Shown here: positions 1 to 8,760 of the stretch, one piece after another | How the letters are laid out: each line of letters begins with the position of its first letter | Position numbering within the stretch: the first letter of the stretch is position 1 | Assembly (NCBI GenBank): GCA_016716225.1 | Contig: JADJWT010000001.1 | Coordinates: 4,226,501-4,290,500, forward strand | DNA from: Ignavibacteriota bacterium | GTDB taxonomy: Bacteria; Bacteroidota; Ignavibacteria; Ignavibacteriales; Melioribacteraceae | Reading direction: 5' to 3' | DNA: 64,000 bases | The notes under the pieces: model-generated | Told to the model about the DNA's origin: nothing | Databases searched by the model: none | What the model saw: only the letters and a program-made list of their open reading frames with translations | Made by a program: the position numbers and the translations under genes

Positions 1-1826
1 TCTTTTGGACCGTAATCTCCGCCAAATGTCCAATATCTTTTATCGCCAACTTTTTTCAAAATTCCTTGATCAACCCAATCCCAAATAAATCCTCCTTGTA
101 GATTTGGATATTTTTTAATCAGATCCCAATAATCTTTTAAATTTCCCAAACTGTTTCCCATTGCATGAGCATACTCACATTGAATCAGCGGACGATCGTG
201 ATAATTTTTTGCATAATTTTCCATATCCCAAATTCTATCATACATTGGAACATAAATATCGGTGTTCCACTCCATATTTGCTCTTTCATATTGAACAAGT
301 CTAGTTTCATCGCGCTGCTTAATCCAATTATATGTGTTATAAAAATTATATCCGTTTCCGGCTTCATTTCCTAAAGACCAAATAATCACGCTTGGATGAT
401 TTTTATCGCGCTCAACAGCATTTTTGGTTCTGTACAAATGTGCTTCTAACCAATCTGGATTATTGCCAAGTGTTTGACCTTTTTGAAGATTATATCCCAT
501 TCCGTGAGATTCGATATTAGCTTCAGCAACTAAGTACAGCCCATATTTATCGCATAGATCATACCATAAATCCGGCTGTGGATAATGACTTGTTCTTACT
601 GCGTTGACGTTTAACTCTTTCATTCTCTTAATATCCAACATCATAGTTCCTTCATCAACAACTTGACCGGATAACTGATTAAACTCATGAAGATTTACAC
701 CTTTTATTAGAATGGGTTTTCCATTTACAAGTAATTGTCCGCTCTTGATTTCAACATTTCTGAATCCAATTTTGGAAGGAATAATTTCTTCAACTTTTCC
801 GCTTGATGATTTTAAATAAATAAGCAGTGTATAAAGAATTGGAATTTCGGCAGACCATGATTTTACATTTGTGATTTCATTTTGAAAATTAATAATCTGA
901 ATACTATTTTTATCAATATTTAATGATTTATTTTCCGAAAATATTTTTATTCCGGATTCATCAATCAATTCATAACTGATTTGCTTTTGCACATTTTTAT
1001 TTAGATGATTTTTTATTTCAATATCAATATTAATTTTTACATCTTGGAAATTATTTATCAACGATGATTTCACAAAAAAATCTCTAACTCTAACTTTTGG
1101 CTGCGAATAAATAAAAACATCTCTTGTAATTCCACTTAATCTCCAAAAATCTTGGCATTCCAAATAACTTCCATCAGTCCACTTAATTACTTCAACAGCT
1201 AAATTATTATTTCCAGTTTTAACAAAGTTTGTGATGTTAAATTCAGCTGGAGTTTTACCATCTTTTGTAAAACCAACTTTCTTTCCGTTTATCCAAATGT
1301 AACCGGCAGATTTAATTGATCCAAAGTGAATGAAAATTTCGCGGTCATTCCATTCATTCGGCACTTCAAATTCTCTTTTATAATATCCGAAATAATTATT
1401 TTCCATATCAACAAACGGCGGAACTTGAGAATTATCAAAAGCCCATTCGTATCTTAAATTTGTATAAATCGGAATTCCATACCCTTGAATTTCCATGTTG
1501 GATGGTACTGGAATTTTTTCCCATTTTAAATTGTCAAAAGTTTTTTCACCAAAATTTTCAATTCTATTATTTATTCCTTGGCGAAAGATAAAATCCCATA
1601 TTCCATTTAGTGAAATCTGCCATTCTGAATTTTCTCTTCGATTTGTTTTCGATCGATCAGTATTGGTGAAAGTCATAAATGTGGAATGTGGTTCTTCTTT
1701 ATTTATACTTTGAATATTTGGATTTTCTAGTTCCAGATGTGGTAATCGATTATATTTTTTTTGTGTTTGCGAAAAGTTAATATTTAAAAATATTATAGCA
1801 GCTAATAGAACACAAAGTAACTTCAT
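1..1826 (-). CDS. Beta-galactosidase, glycoside hydrolase family 2 (C-terminus beyond window edge)
   Basis: Hydrolyses terminal beta-galactosides, or related beta-glycosides, outside the cytoplasm. About 608 residues are visible and the gene runs off the left edge. The N-terminus has a signal peptide (MKLLCVLLAAIIF followed by a small-residue cleavage region). GH2 sugar-binding and immunoglobulin-like domains follow, then the TIM barrel with VRTSHYPQ, the acid/base motif GNEAGNG (Glu near residue 488) and the nucleophile motif CEYAHAMGNS (Glu near residue 551). Both catalytic glutamates are present, so the visible part looks active. The start ATG is preceded by a GGAGAG ribosome site. It is the last visible gene of a minus-strand sugar cluster. 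Specificity cannot be fixed from sequence; beta-glucuronidase or another GH2 activity is possible, but the CEYAHAMGNS motif favours LacZ-type enzymes. Confidence 0.93.
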   Translation of the reverse strand, partial: MKLLCVLLAAIIFLNINFSQTQKKYNRLPHLELENPNIQSINKEEPHSTFMTFTNTDRSKTNRRENSEWQISLNGIWDFIFRQGINNRIENFGEKTFDNLKWEKIPVPSNMEIQGYGIPIYTNLRYEWAFDNSQVPPFVDMENNYFGYYKREFEVPNEWNDREIFIHFGSIKSAGYIWINGKKVGFTKDGKTPAEFNITNFVKTGNNNLAVEVIKWTDGSYLECQDFWRLSGITRDVFIYSQPKVRVRDFFVKSSLINNFQDVKINIDIEIKNHLNKNVQKQISYELIDESGIKIFSENKSLNIDKNSIQIINFQNEITNVKSWSAEIPILYTLLIYLKSSSGKVEEIIPSKIGFRNVEIKSGQLLVNGKPILIKGVNLHEFNQLSGQVVDEGTMMLDIKRMKELNVNAVRTSHYPQPDLWYDLCDKYGLYLVAEANIESHGMGYNLQKGQTLGNNPDWLEAHLYRTKNAVERDKNHPSVIIWSLGNEAGNGYNFYNTYNWIKQRDETRLVQYERANMEWNTDIYVPMYDRIWDMENYAKNYHDRPLIQCEYAHAMGNSLGNLKDYWDLIKKYPNLQGGFIWDWVDQGILKKVGDKRYWTFGGDYGPK

Positions 1827-2040
1827 TTAACTCTCCAGAGATTATTTTATCCAAAGAATGTTGCATAAAAAAATAAAAAATTCCATCTAATGGATTAAAT
1901 TTTTAACATAAAAATTAGGCAGAACATTTTCTTAAAAATGTTTAATATTTAAGTAGCAGCTTGTATTCTAAACAAATATCTATTTTATAAACTCAATTAT
2001 TTTATTTCACTTATTTCAAATATTAGTATAAAAATGATTG

Positions 2041-3099
2041 TTATTTCAACTCTTCATCAAATACTACAGCAACTTTGCCGCATTTTCCCGAAGCCATTAC
2101 TGCATATGCTTCTTCAACTTTATCAAGAGGAAATCTATGAGTGATCAAATCTTCCGGGTGAATTCCCCATCTTACAATTCTTTCAACAAGTTCTTCCATT
2201 CTCCAAATATTTGTAACCCAAGAACCATAAATTGTTTTTTGATCATGTATAATATCCGGTGATGGATTGAATGTGCATGACCCGCCTTCTCCAACAAATA
2301 CAATTTTTCCCCATTTTCGTGCAGCTTGAATACTTAATAATCTTGCTTTATCATTTGCAGAACATTCTATTGATTTTTCAACTCCATATCCGCCGGTTAT
2401 TTTTTTTATTTCTTCAACATTATTATTTCCAGCTTTTAAAACATGATTAAACAAACCGGTATTTTTTGCAATTTCTAGTCTTTCATCAATAACTTCAACA
2501 CCAATAATATTTTTTGAACCAAGTGCCTTGCATAACATTGCTGCAGCTAATCCAACCGGACCTAAACCAGTAACTAAAACTGCATCATTTCCGGAAATTC
2601 CAATTTTTTCAATTGCTTCATATACTGTTCCAAATCCGCATGCAACTTGAGCTCCATCTGAATATGATAATTCATCCGGCAGTAATACCAAATCTTTTTC
2701 TTCTGCTAGTAAATATTCTGCCATTCCGCCATCGCGCTGCCAGCCGTATGCCCTTCGATATTCGCTTGTGCAAGAAATCATATAACCCCTTCTGCAATCA
2801 TTGCACACGCCACACCCCGAAATATGATAAACAATAACTCTATCATTTTCTTTAAATCTTCTGCAGCCGGGACCTACTTCAATAATTTGACCGCAAGGTT
2901 CGTGTCCGGCAATCATTCCGTTTTGATATCCTTCCGGACCTTTTCCCAAATGTTCATGATAAATACATCGAATATCAGAACCACAAATTGTTGATGATTT
3001 AACTTTTATTAAAACTTCTCCATGACTGGGTTTAGGAATATCAAATTCAATTAACATTGTTGAGCTATTGCCCGGTAAAACTGCTCCTTTCATTTTCAT
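2041..3099 (-). CDS. Zinc-dependent alcohol dehydrogenase, MDR family
   Basis: NAD(P)-dependent oxidation of a secondary alcohol or polyol in the cytoplasm. The 352 residues match the usual length of medium-chain dehydrogenases. Catalytic zinc ligands are visible as C39 (in ICGSD) and H66/E67 (GHEPCG). The structural zinc site has four cysteines at about 95, 98, 101 and 109. The Rossmann motif GLGPVG is at 176-181. An AAGGAAA ribosome site precedes the start. The gene lies 26 bp or a little more downstream of an aldo/keto reductase, which suggests cotranscription and a role in oxidising a sugar, sugar acid or polyol released by neighbouring glycosidases. The substrate (threonine, sorbitol, galactitol or fucose-type) cannot be assigned. 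Confidence 0.9.
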   Translation of the reverse strand: MKMKGAVLPGNSSTMLIEFDIPKPSHGEVLIKVKSSTICGSDIRCIYHEHLGKGPEGYQNGMIAGHEPCGQIIEVGPGCRRFKENDRVIVYHISGCGVCNDCRRGYMISCTSEYRRAYGWQRDGGMAEYLLAEEKDLVLLPDELSYSDGAQVACGFGTVYEAIEKIGISGNDAVLVTGLGPVGLAAAMLCKALGSKNIIGVEVIDERLEIAKNTGLFNHVLKAGNNNVEEIKKITGGYGVEKSIECSANDKARLLSIQAARKWGKIVFVGEGGSCTFNPSPDIIHDQKTIYGSWVTNIWRMEELVERIVRWGIHPEDLITHRFPLDKVEEAYAVMASGKCGKVAVVFDEELK

Positions 3100-3125
3100 T
3101 TACAGATTTCCTTAAATATTTTTAG

Positions 3126-4118
3126 TTAAGTGGGAATGTTTCCATTTATGTCCCAAAGATCTTCCCAAGATTGATTATCTTTCCAAAGAAATACTTGACC
3201 TTTTATTAATCTGCAATTCTTATCAATCTTAGAAATTTCTTCGATATCTTCATTAGTCAGCTGTGTATTTATAATTGCATTTAGATTTGCCATATAATGA
3301 TTGACAGAAAATGGTATTGGAATTTGTCCGCGTTTTACTGCCCACATTAAACTTACGTCGGAAGGACTTACATTTAATCTTTTAGAAATTTTTTGAATCA
3401 CTGGATCCTCTAAATCAACTGTATCATCATTTGTTCTATCACGTTCGGGTCTTCCAGGGGAACCAAGCGGGCTATATCCAATAGGTTGTATATCATTTTC
3501 AATGCAAAAATTAAAAAGTTCCGGTTGTTGAAAATGAGGATGCAATTCCATTTCATTACATGATGGTTTAATTTTGCAATCTTTTAGTACTAACTTCAAT
3601 TTGGGGATAGTCATGTTCGAAGTACCAATATTTTTTACTAATCCCATCTCAACTAAACTTTCCATTTGCTTCCATGTATTCATATAATTCTCATGAATAT
3701 ATGGTTTTGCATTAGCGCTTCTTGCTGTTACATCACATTTAGGTGGATGGTAATTTGGAAATGGCCAATGAACTAAATATAAATCAAGATATTGTAATTG
3801 AAGATCACTCAATGATTGTTTGCATGATTCAATCACACAATCATGTTTATCATTCCAAACTTTTGATGTTACCCATATTTCTTCACGCTTTACAATTCCT
3901 TCGTTAAAACATTCAGTTAATTTTTCACCAATTTCTTTTTCGTTTCCATAAACTGATGCACAATCAATATGCCTATATCCGCCAATGATAGCATTTTTAA
4001 CTGTGTCAGAAATAGTTTTAGCACTTACGGAATCTGAGCCGAATGTCCCTAATCCTATTGAAGGAATTAAACTTCCGGTATATAATTTTTTTTGGGGAAT
4101 TAAATTTGGATTAATCAT
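3126..4118 (-). CDS. Aldo/keto reductase
   Basis: NAD(P)H-dependent reduction of an aldehyde or ketose, or the reverse, in the cytoplasm. The AKR catalytic tetrad is visible: Asp in YRHIDCASVYGNE, Tyr five residues later, Lys in TSKVWND and His in LVHWPFP. The start chosen is the ATG at 4118, giving MINPNLIPQKKLYTG. An in-frame TTG at 4133 would add five residues, and neither start has a good ribosome site. A glycosidase remnant ends only about 17 bp upstream, so the gene probably sits in a longer operon with the zinc dehydrogenase and the Gfo/Idh oxidoreductase. The substrate is unknown. Confidence 0.88.
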   Translation of the reverse strand: MINPNLIPQKKLYTGSLIPSIGLGTFGSDSVSAKTISDTVKNAIIGGYRHIDCASVYGNEKEIGEKLTECFNEGIVKREEIWVTSKVWNDKHDCVIESCKQSLSDLQLQYLDLYLVHWPFPNYHPPKCDVTARSANAKPYIHENYMNTWKQMESLVEMGLVKNIGTSNMTIPKLKLVLKDCKIKPSCNEMELHPHFQQPELFNFCIENDIQPIGYSPLGSPGRPERDRTNDDTVDLEDPVIQKISKRLNVSPSDVSLMWAVKRGQIPIPFSVNHYMANLNAIINTQLTNEDIEEISKIDKNCRLIKGQVFLWKDNQSWEDLWDINGNIPT

Positions 4119-4134
4119 TTTGTTTAAATACAAT

Positions 4135-4400
4135 TTAGTTGATAGTTAATTTAAATAACTTAGAACCGTGTAAATTTATTTCACAATTTATTGAATCTGA
4201 TATTATACCTATTTCTTTATTAATCATAAATCACTTAATGAATATTTCATACATGGTAAATTTAATTCACTAAAATTAACTGAAATATTTTTATTTTCAT
4301 CTGTAATATTGAAAATTCACAAATAAATATCTTCAACTTTTTTTGAATTGGCATGCCAGTAGTTATTCCAACGCGGTTGTAAACTTCATCTTCATTTTTA
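4135..4400 (-). pseudogene. Glycosidase C-terminal remnant (GH27 alpha-galactosidase-like beta-sandwich)
   Basis: This gap contains broken coding sequence. One minus frame reads VEDIYL, a stop, then IFNITDENKNISVNFSELN. After a frame change it continues INKEIGIISDSINCEI and NLHGSKLFKLTIN before a TAA at 4135-4137. The pattern of an aliphatic strand, NITDE..ISVNFSEL, then DS..C.I..HGS.LFKL resembles the C-terminal beta-sandwich of GH27 alpha-galactosidases (family knowledge, judged by eye). At least one nonsense codon and one frameshift are present and no catalytic domain remains. The exact upstream limit is uncertain. Confidence 0.55.
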
Positions 4401-4419
4401 CTTCCAAAGTTTTTAAAAC

Positions 4420-5898
4420 TTATAGTTTATAAAATTCTTCCCAACCTTTTCTTGGAGGTTCGCCAGTTAAAAGTTCATTCGCATATTTGTTATTTGTGAT
4501 TTGTTTTGTCTCTCTGTTAAATTCTAATTTAGAACTTAATCTTTGAGCAATTACGCCTAAGCAGAATACTTGTGAGAGTGGTCCAGCTATTTCGAACGAT
4601 GAACGAGTTTTTTCTTCACCTTTAACTGCAAGAATAAAATTTTCAAAATGATTTGAAGGGCTTTCTGGAATAACTGGTAATTTCGCTTCTATATCTTTAG
4701 AATTTTCATTTGGTACTAAAGATAAAGTTGTACTATGTGATCTTCCTTGAAAAATTAAATCTTTACTATAAATTATTTTTCCCGGTGGAATTTTTGTTTT
4801 AACAACTTCATTATTACTTGGCGGAGGAATATTTAGATCTTGTTCCGGCATTATATATCCTTTAGGTAATGGTGGGATATTATCTAGTCCATCATACCAA
4901 GTAATATCAACTTCTGGCATATTTTTTCGTTCGGGAAATTTAAATTCCAGTGTTGATGAGAATGGAAAGAAAAATGAATTATGTCCTTCCAGTAAAGTTG
5001 GATTAATTTCTTTTGGCAATCCGAGATCTAAAAATTCATGAACAGTATCTAAAATATGAGCACCCCAATCACCTAACGCACCCATCCCAAAATCAAACCA
5101 GCAGCGCCATTGCCCGTGATGATAATCTTTATTGTATTCATGAAATTGTGCAGTATTAAGCCAAACATCCCAATCCATATTTTCCGGTAATTGTTCTTTT
5201 GGCGGCATACTTGTAATTCTTGGATCAAAACTATGCCATCGCCTAGAATTATTCATATGTGCAGAAATAGCTGTAACATCTTTAATTATCCCGGCATCTT
5301 TCCAAGCTTTGAATTGAAAATAATTTGTTCCCGAATGACCTTGATTTCCCATTTGAGTTACGACATTATATTTTTTTGCAGCAGCCATCATCAGTTCAAC
5401 TTCATTAAAAGTTCGTGCCATTGGTTTTTCAACATAAACTGGAATACCTAATGATAACGCAAGCATTGTAATTGGGAAATGTGAAAAATCCGGAGTGCCG
5501 ATACTAACTGCATCAATTTTATCTGTCATTTGATCAAACATTTTTCTAAAATCTTTGAAGCGAGCAGCATTTGGAAATTTATTCATATTTTCTAATGTAT
5601 GCTCAGCACCCAAATCTACATCGCACAAAGCAACAATATCAACCAATCCGGTATTATAAAAATCATTAAGGATTTCACCACCTCTGTGTCCAATCCCGAT
5701 ACAAGCTAATCTGACTTTTTCATTTGATGAAATTGAAATACTTTTGTATCCACGAGAATTCTCATCCCAAATTATTTTATTTCCAAATATTTTATCATAC
5801 GGAAGTAATGTTGCCCCGCCGATTGCAAATAAACTTTTCTTAATAAAATCTCTTCTTGGATAATTATTCAAATTTTTATTTTTTGAAATGTTTTCCAT
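4420..5898 (-). CDS. Gfo/Idh/MocA family oxidoreductase with Tat signal
   Basis: Probable NAD(P)-dependent sugar or glycoside oxidoreductase exported folded with its cofactor. The N-terminus has a twin-arginine signal (PRRDFIKK followed by a hydrophobic stretch). The Rossmann motif ACIGIGHRGG lies at about 65-74 and the family EKP motif at about 157-159. The C-terminal region contains GDWGAHILDT, a typical metal or substrate-site segment of this subgroup. Length is 492 residues. The start at 5898 was chosen because a GAGGAA ribosome site lies a few bases before that ATG; an upstream in-frame TTG at 5910 would overlap this site. Exported family members often act on glycosides, for example in oxidation-assisted glycoside cleavage, which fits the neighbouring glycosidases. 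The exact reaction is unknown. Confidence 0.9.
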   Translation of the reverse strand: MENISKNKNLNNYPRRDFIKKSLFAIGGATLLPYDKIFGNKIIWDENSRGYKSISISSNEKVRLACIGIGHRGGEILNDFYNTGLVDIVALCDVDLGAEHTLENMNKFPNAARFKDFRKMFDQMTDKIDAVSIGTPDFSHFPITMLALSLGIPVYVEKPMARTFNEVELMMAAAKKYNVVTQMGNQGHSGTNYFQFKAWKDAGIIKDVTAISAHMNNSRRWHSFDPRITSMPPKEQLPENMDWDVWLNTAQFHEYNKDYHHGQWRCWFDFGMGALGDWGAHILDTVHEFLDLGLPKEINPTLLEGHNSFFFPFSSTLEFKFPERKNMPEVDITWYDGLDNIPPLPKGYIMPEQDLNIPPPSNNEVVKTKIPPGKIIYSKDLIFQGRSHSTTLSLVPNENSKDIEAKLPVIPESPSNHFENFILAVKGEEKTRSSFEIAGPLSQVFCLGVIAQRLSSKLEFNRETKQITNNKYANELLTGEPPRKGWEEFYKL

Positions 5899-5954
5899 TT
5901 TGTTCCTCAAATTTGCTATTCAAGAATCTTTAAAAAATAAAATTTTACTAATTT

Positions 5955-6872
5955 TTATTTCGTAAAATCTTTTATCCAACTAATGCATAAATCTTTCCAC
6001 TGTTCTAATCTGCCTTTCCCTATTGCTAATCCGAAGCCATGTCCGCCTTTTTCAAAAATGTGCATTTCACTTTTAATATTATTTTTCTTCAAATTATTAA
6101 AAAACATTATGCTGTTTTCTACTGGAACTCCGCTATCATCAGCTGCGTGGATTAAAAATGTTGGAGGTGTTTTTTCAGAAATATGCAATTCATTTGAATA
6201 ATAAATTATCAAATTACTATCCGCATTTTCACCAATAAGATTGGTTCTTGAACCGGAGTGTAAATTTGGCGCTTTAAAGGTAATTACCGGATACATTAAA
6301 ATCATAAAATCCGGTCTGCAATTTATTGAGTCAATTTTATCCGATGTAAAAAAATTATCTTCAAAATGAGTTCCCAACGTTGAAGCCAAATGCCCGCCAG
6401 CAGAAAATCCCATTATGCCAATTTTGTTTTGATCAATTCCCCATTTTTCCGAATTAAATCTTGTTAGCCGAACTGCTCTTTGCGCATCCAAAAAAGGAGA
6501 AAGTCTTTTTTCAATATTATTAGGAGATTGTGGCAATCTATATTTTACAACAATTCCGGCAATACCAAATGAATTAAGCCATTTTGCAACATCTGTTCCT
6601 TCATAATCATAGGCTAAAATTCTATATCCTCCACCGGGAAAAATTACAACAGCTTCACCAGTTGCATATTTTTTCTCTGGTAAATAAACTTCAATTATTG
6701 GTTTATCGACATTTGTAATTCTTAAAATGTCAGTAATTTCTTTTTCTTCTTCAACTTTAATTTCATTTTGATTGGGAACATTTTTTCCCCAAAGAGGTAA
6801 TTTGTAATTTTGCGCAAGGTTTATAACTGAACTTAAAATAAAAATTAGAAAAAATAAATTTTTAACTTTCAT
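5955..6872 (-). CDS. Secreted alpha/beta hydrolase (acetyl esterase-like)
   Basis: Probable carbohydrate esterase acting outside the cytoplasm, for example deacetylating glycans. A signal peptide covers residues 1-20. The alpha/beta-hydrolase elements are an oxyanion segment PGGGY (79-83), the nucleophile elbow GFSAGG (Ser157), an acid in HAADDSGVP (Asp245 or 246) and a His in KGGHGFG (His278). Length is 305 residues, normal for the family. A GAGGTAA ribosome site precedes the start. It lies between the Gfo/Idh gene and rhaM in one minus-strand cluster, 20 bp from the latter, which points to degradation of a decorated rhamnose- or galactose-containing polymer (inference). Confidence 0.88.
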   Translation of the reverse strand: MKVKNLFFLIFILSSVINLAQNYKLPLWGKNVPNQNEIKVEEEKEITDILRITNVDKPIIEVYLPEKKYATGEAVVIFPGGGYRILAYDYEGTDVAKWLNSFGIAGIVVKYRLPQSPNNIEKRLSPFLDAQRAVRLTRFNSEKWGIDQNKIGIMGFSAGGHLASTLGTHFEDNFFTSDKIDSINCRPDFMILMYPVITFKAPNLHSGSRTNLIGENADSNLIIYYSNELHISEKTPPTFLIHAADDSGVPVENSIMFFNNLKKNNIKSEMHIFEKGGHGFGLAIGKGRLEQWKDLCISWIKDFTK

Positions 6873-6892
6873 TTATTACCTCAAGATTATTT

Positions 6893-7207
6893 TTACTTTT
6901 CTATGTGAAATACTTCTTCTAAATTTTTAGATACTGGACTTTCATCATTGTTTACTTCCATAAATGGAGCCATAAAATGCCACCAATTTTTACAAACTTC
7001 AGTATCAGCAACGGCTTGCCATTTTTTTAAATCTTTAATTTCAGCATAACCAAAAAGGAAGTTCGTTTCATTATCAAAAAATATTGAATAGGTTTGAACT
7101 CCTTGTGTGAATAAAAGTTCTTCTAATTCTTTCCAAATAGGATTATGCCTTTTTTTATATTCTTCAAGATTTCCCTAATGTAATTTCATTTTGAAAGCAA
7201 TTCGCAT
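6893..7207 (-). pseudogene. rhaM: L-rhamnose mutarotase RhaM, interrupted by an in-frame TAG
   Basis: RhaM interconverts the anomers of L-rhamnose. The frame from the ATG at 7207 reads MRIAFKMKLH, then TAG at codon 11 (7175-7177), then GNLEEYKKRHNPIW. It continues with WQAVADTEVCKNWWHFM and SPVSKNLEEVFHIEK to a TAA at 6893. Without the TAG it would be 104 residues, the length I recall for E. coli RhaM, and the family residues of the active site (YKKRHNPIW, NWW) are intact. A single base change from GAG or AAG would make this stop. It could be a recent nonsense mutation, a sequencing error or suppression. No obvious ATG restarts the protein just after the stop. Confidence 0.82.
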
Positions 7208-7237
7208 TTTTACTTTCCTAAAAAATTCTTTAATAAT

Positions 7238-8542
7238 TTAGTTAAGAGAAAATTTTTCATTTAAATCATGAATTTGTTTATCATTAATTTTTATACATGT
7301 ACCTAAATCATGTGATGTAATAAGTGAGTTAGCACTAAACTCGGCAACTTCCAATCTATCAAATGCTTCAAGAATATTTTTGCCTGTTGTTAAAAGTCCA
7401 TCATTTTGTAATAGAAGCGTATGCGATCGCATTGATAAAGTTTTTGCAATTTTTTCGGGATCAATAAACTGCGTACCAAATTCAATTTTGGGAATATCTC
7501 TCAGCACAACATAACTTTCTGGAATTGTTCTTGTTTCAAAATATTCTTTTGAAATTGCATAAGCTGTTACACTTGGCGATTGTGCTGTAATTATTGAATT
7601 AATATTCGGATTGTGTTTGTAAATTTCATGATGGAGCAAAACAGATCTACTTGGATTTTTTCCCTTTTCCCGCATTCCATTTTTTATCATAACAATATCT
7701 TCAATATCAATACTTCTTCTGCCCAATCCTGTTGGCGTTATAAGAAAATCATTATTTTCATATCTTATTGATGCAACTCCTTCTGTACTAATCATTAAGT
7801 TTCTATCACAAGCTCTATGAACAATTTCGATAATTTGACTTCTTATTTCTCTTTCAAAACTTGTATGTTCAACAATTTCAAATTCCGGAAGTTCATATTT
7901 TCTGTGATCAAAAAAAGCTATTTGATTTTCGGTTAATGTTGTAAACTCCCCAATTCTTTTGGCCTGAATTATTGTTCTTGCGCAAAATTCTAAAGTCTCT
8001 AATTTATGAAAAGCATTTAAAATATCTTTTCCACCGGTTGCAACTCCGTGATTTTCCAGCAAAACAACATCAAATCCTTTTTTAAAAGTTGCCGCAATAT
8101 TTTCGCCTAATTCTTCACTTCCCGGTAAAGCATATGGTGCATATCCAACATTTCCGCAAACACGTTTTGCTTGAGGGATTATATTTGTATCCGGTAAAAA
8201 TCTAACAATGCTGAATGAAACTAACGCCGGTGGATGTGCATGAACAATTGCTTTAATATCTGGTCGTGCTTTGTAAATAGCAATATGAAAAGGTAATTCC
8301 GAAGAAGGTTTGTGAGGTCCAATAAATTCTCCATTTTCTTTAACGCACATTATGTCATTAGTTGATAATTTACCTTTATCTATTCCGGCAGGTGTAATCC
8401 AAATATCACCATTCAAATCCTTAACGGATAAATTCCCACCTGAAAGTGTAGTCATTTTGTTGTTGTAAATTCGATTTATAATTCTGACTAATTGTTCTTT
8501 GGGATGTAAAAGATAAAATTTCAAATTTAATTTTCCTTTCAT
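7238..8542 (-). CDS. Tandem class II aldolase/adducin-domain protein
   Basis: Probable zinc-dependent aldolase of the fuculose/rhamnulose-phosphate type. It has two class II aldolase domains in one 434-residue chain. The N-terminal copy has the catalytic Glu (PSSELPFH, E82) and three zinc histidines (HAHPP, H101/H103; ENHGV, H165). The second copy, about 235-410, aligns well but has Ser, Thr, Gln and Asp at these positions (PSRSV, ITAQSP, QNDGL), so it cannot bind zinc in the same way. It may be structural or regulatory. The gene lies 30 bp upstream of rhaM and downstream of a XylR-like regulator, which suggests deoxysugar or pentose catabolism. An SD-like AAAGGA inside the first codons could instead serve a TTG at codon 7. 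Confidence 0.85.
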   Translation of the reverse strand: MKGKLNLKFYLLHPKEQLVRIINRIYNNKMTTLSGGNLSVKDLNGDIWITPAGIDKGKLSTNDIMCVKENGEFIGPHKPSSELPFHIAIYKARPDIKAIVHAHPPALVSFSIVRFLPDTNIIPQAKRVCGNVGYAPYALPGSEELGENIAATFKKGFDVVLLENHGVATGGKDILNAFHKLETLEFCARTIIQAKRIGEFTTLTENQIAFFDHRKYELPEFEIVEHTSFEREIRSQIIEIVHRACDRNLMISTEGVASIRYENNDFLITPTGLGRRSIDIEDIVMIKNGMREKGKNPSRSVLLHHEIYKHNPNINSIITAQSPSVTAYAISKEYFETRTIPESYVVLRDIPKIEFGTQFIDPEKIAKTLSMRSHTLLLQNDGLLTTGKNILEAFDRLEVAEFSANSLITSHDLGTCIKINDKQIHDLNEKFSLN

Positions 8543-8623
8543 TATTATTTTTTTATTGATTTAAAACTTTGTATGAATTTTTATTCATAAATAATAATTG
8601 TAACTTAACAAAAATTTTTTTTC

Positions 8624-8678
8624 TTTTAGAAAATAATAAGCTGTGTTAGCTTCTAAAAAAATTACTTTTCTTAAAAGT
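8624..8678. promoter_or_regulatory. Inverted repeats in the regulator-aldolase intergenic region
   Basis: Two inverted repeats are visible between the XylR-like gene and the aldolase gene: TTTTAGAA (8624-8631) with TTCTAAAA (8651-8658), and ACTTTT-CTT-AAAAGT (8664-8678). They lie about 80-135 bp before the aldolase start and could be operators for the adjacent sugar-responsive regulator. In DNA this AT-rich some inverted repeats occur by chance. Confidence 0.3.
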
Positions 8679-8760
8679 ATTTAGGATATTTTTTTCTTAG
8701 AAAATGAAAAATATTTTGCAAAATTAATTTAAGCGAATATTTAAATAAATATTCAAACCA

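Noticed and set aside
2041..3099. L-threonine 3-dehydrogenase as a specific call
   Set aside because: The fold and zinc sites fit, but substrate-specific residues cannot be judged by eye and the neighbourhood concerns sugars.
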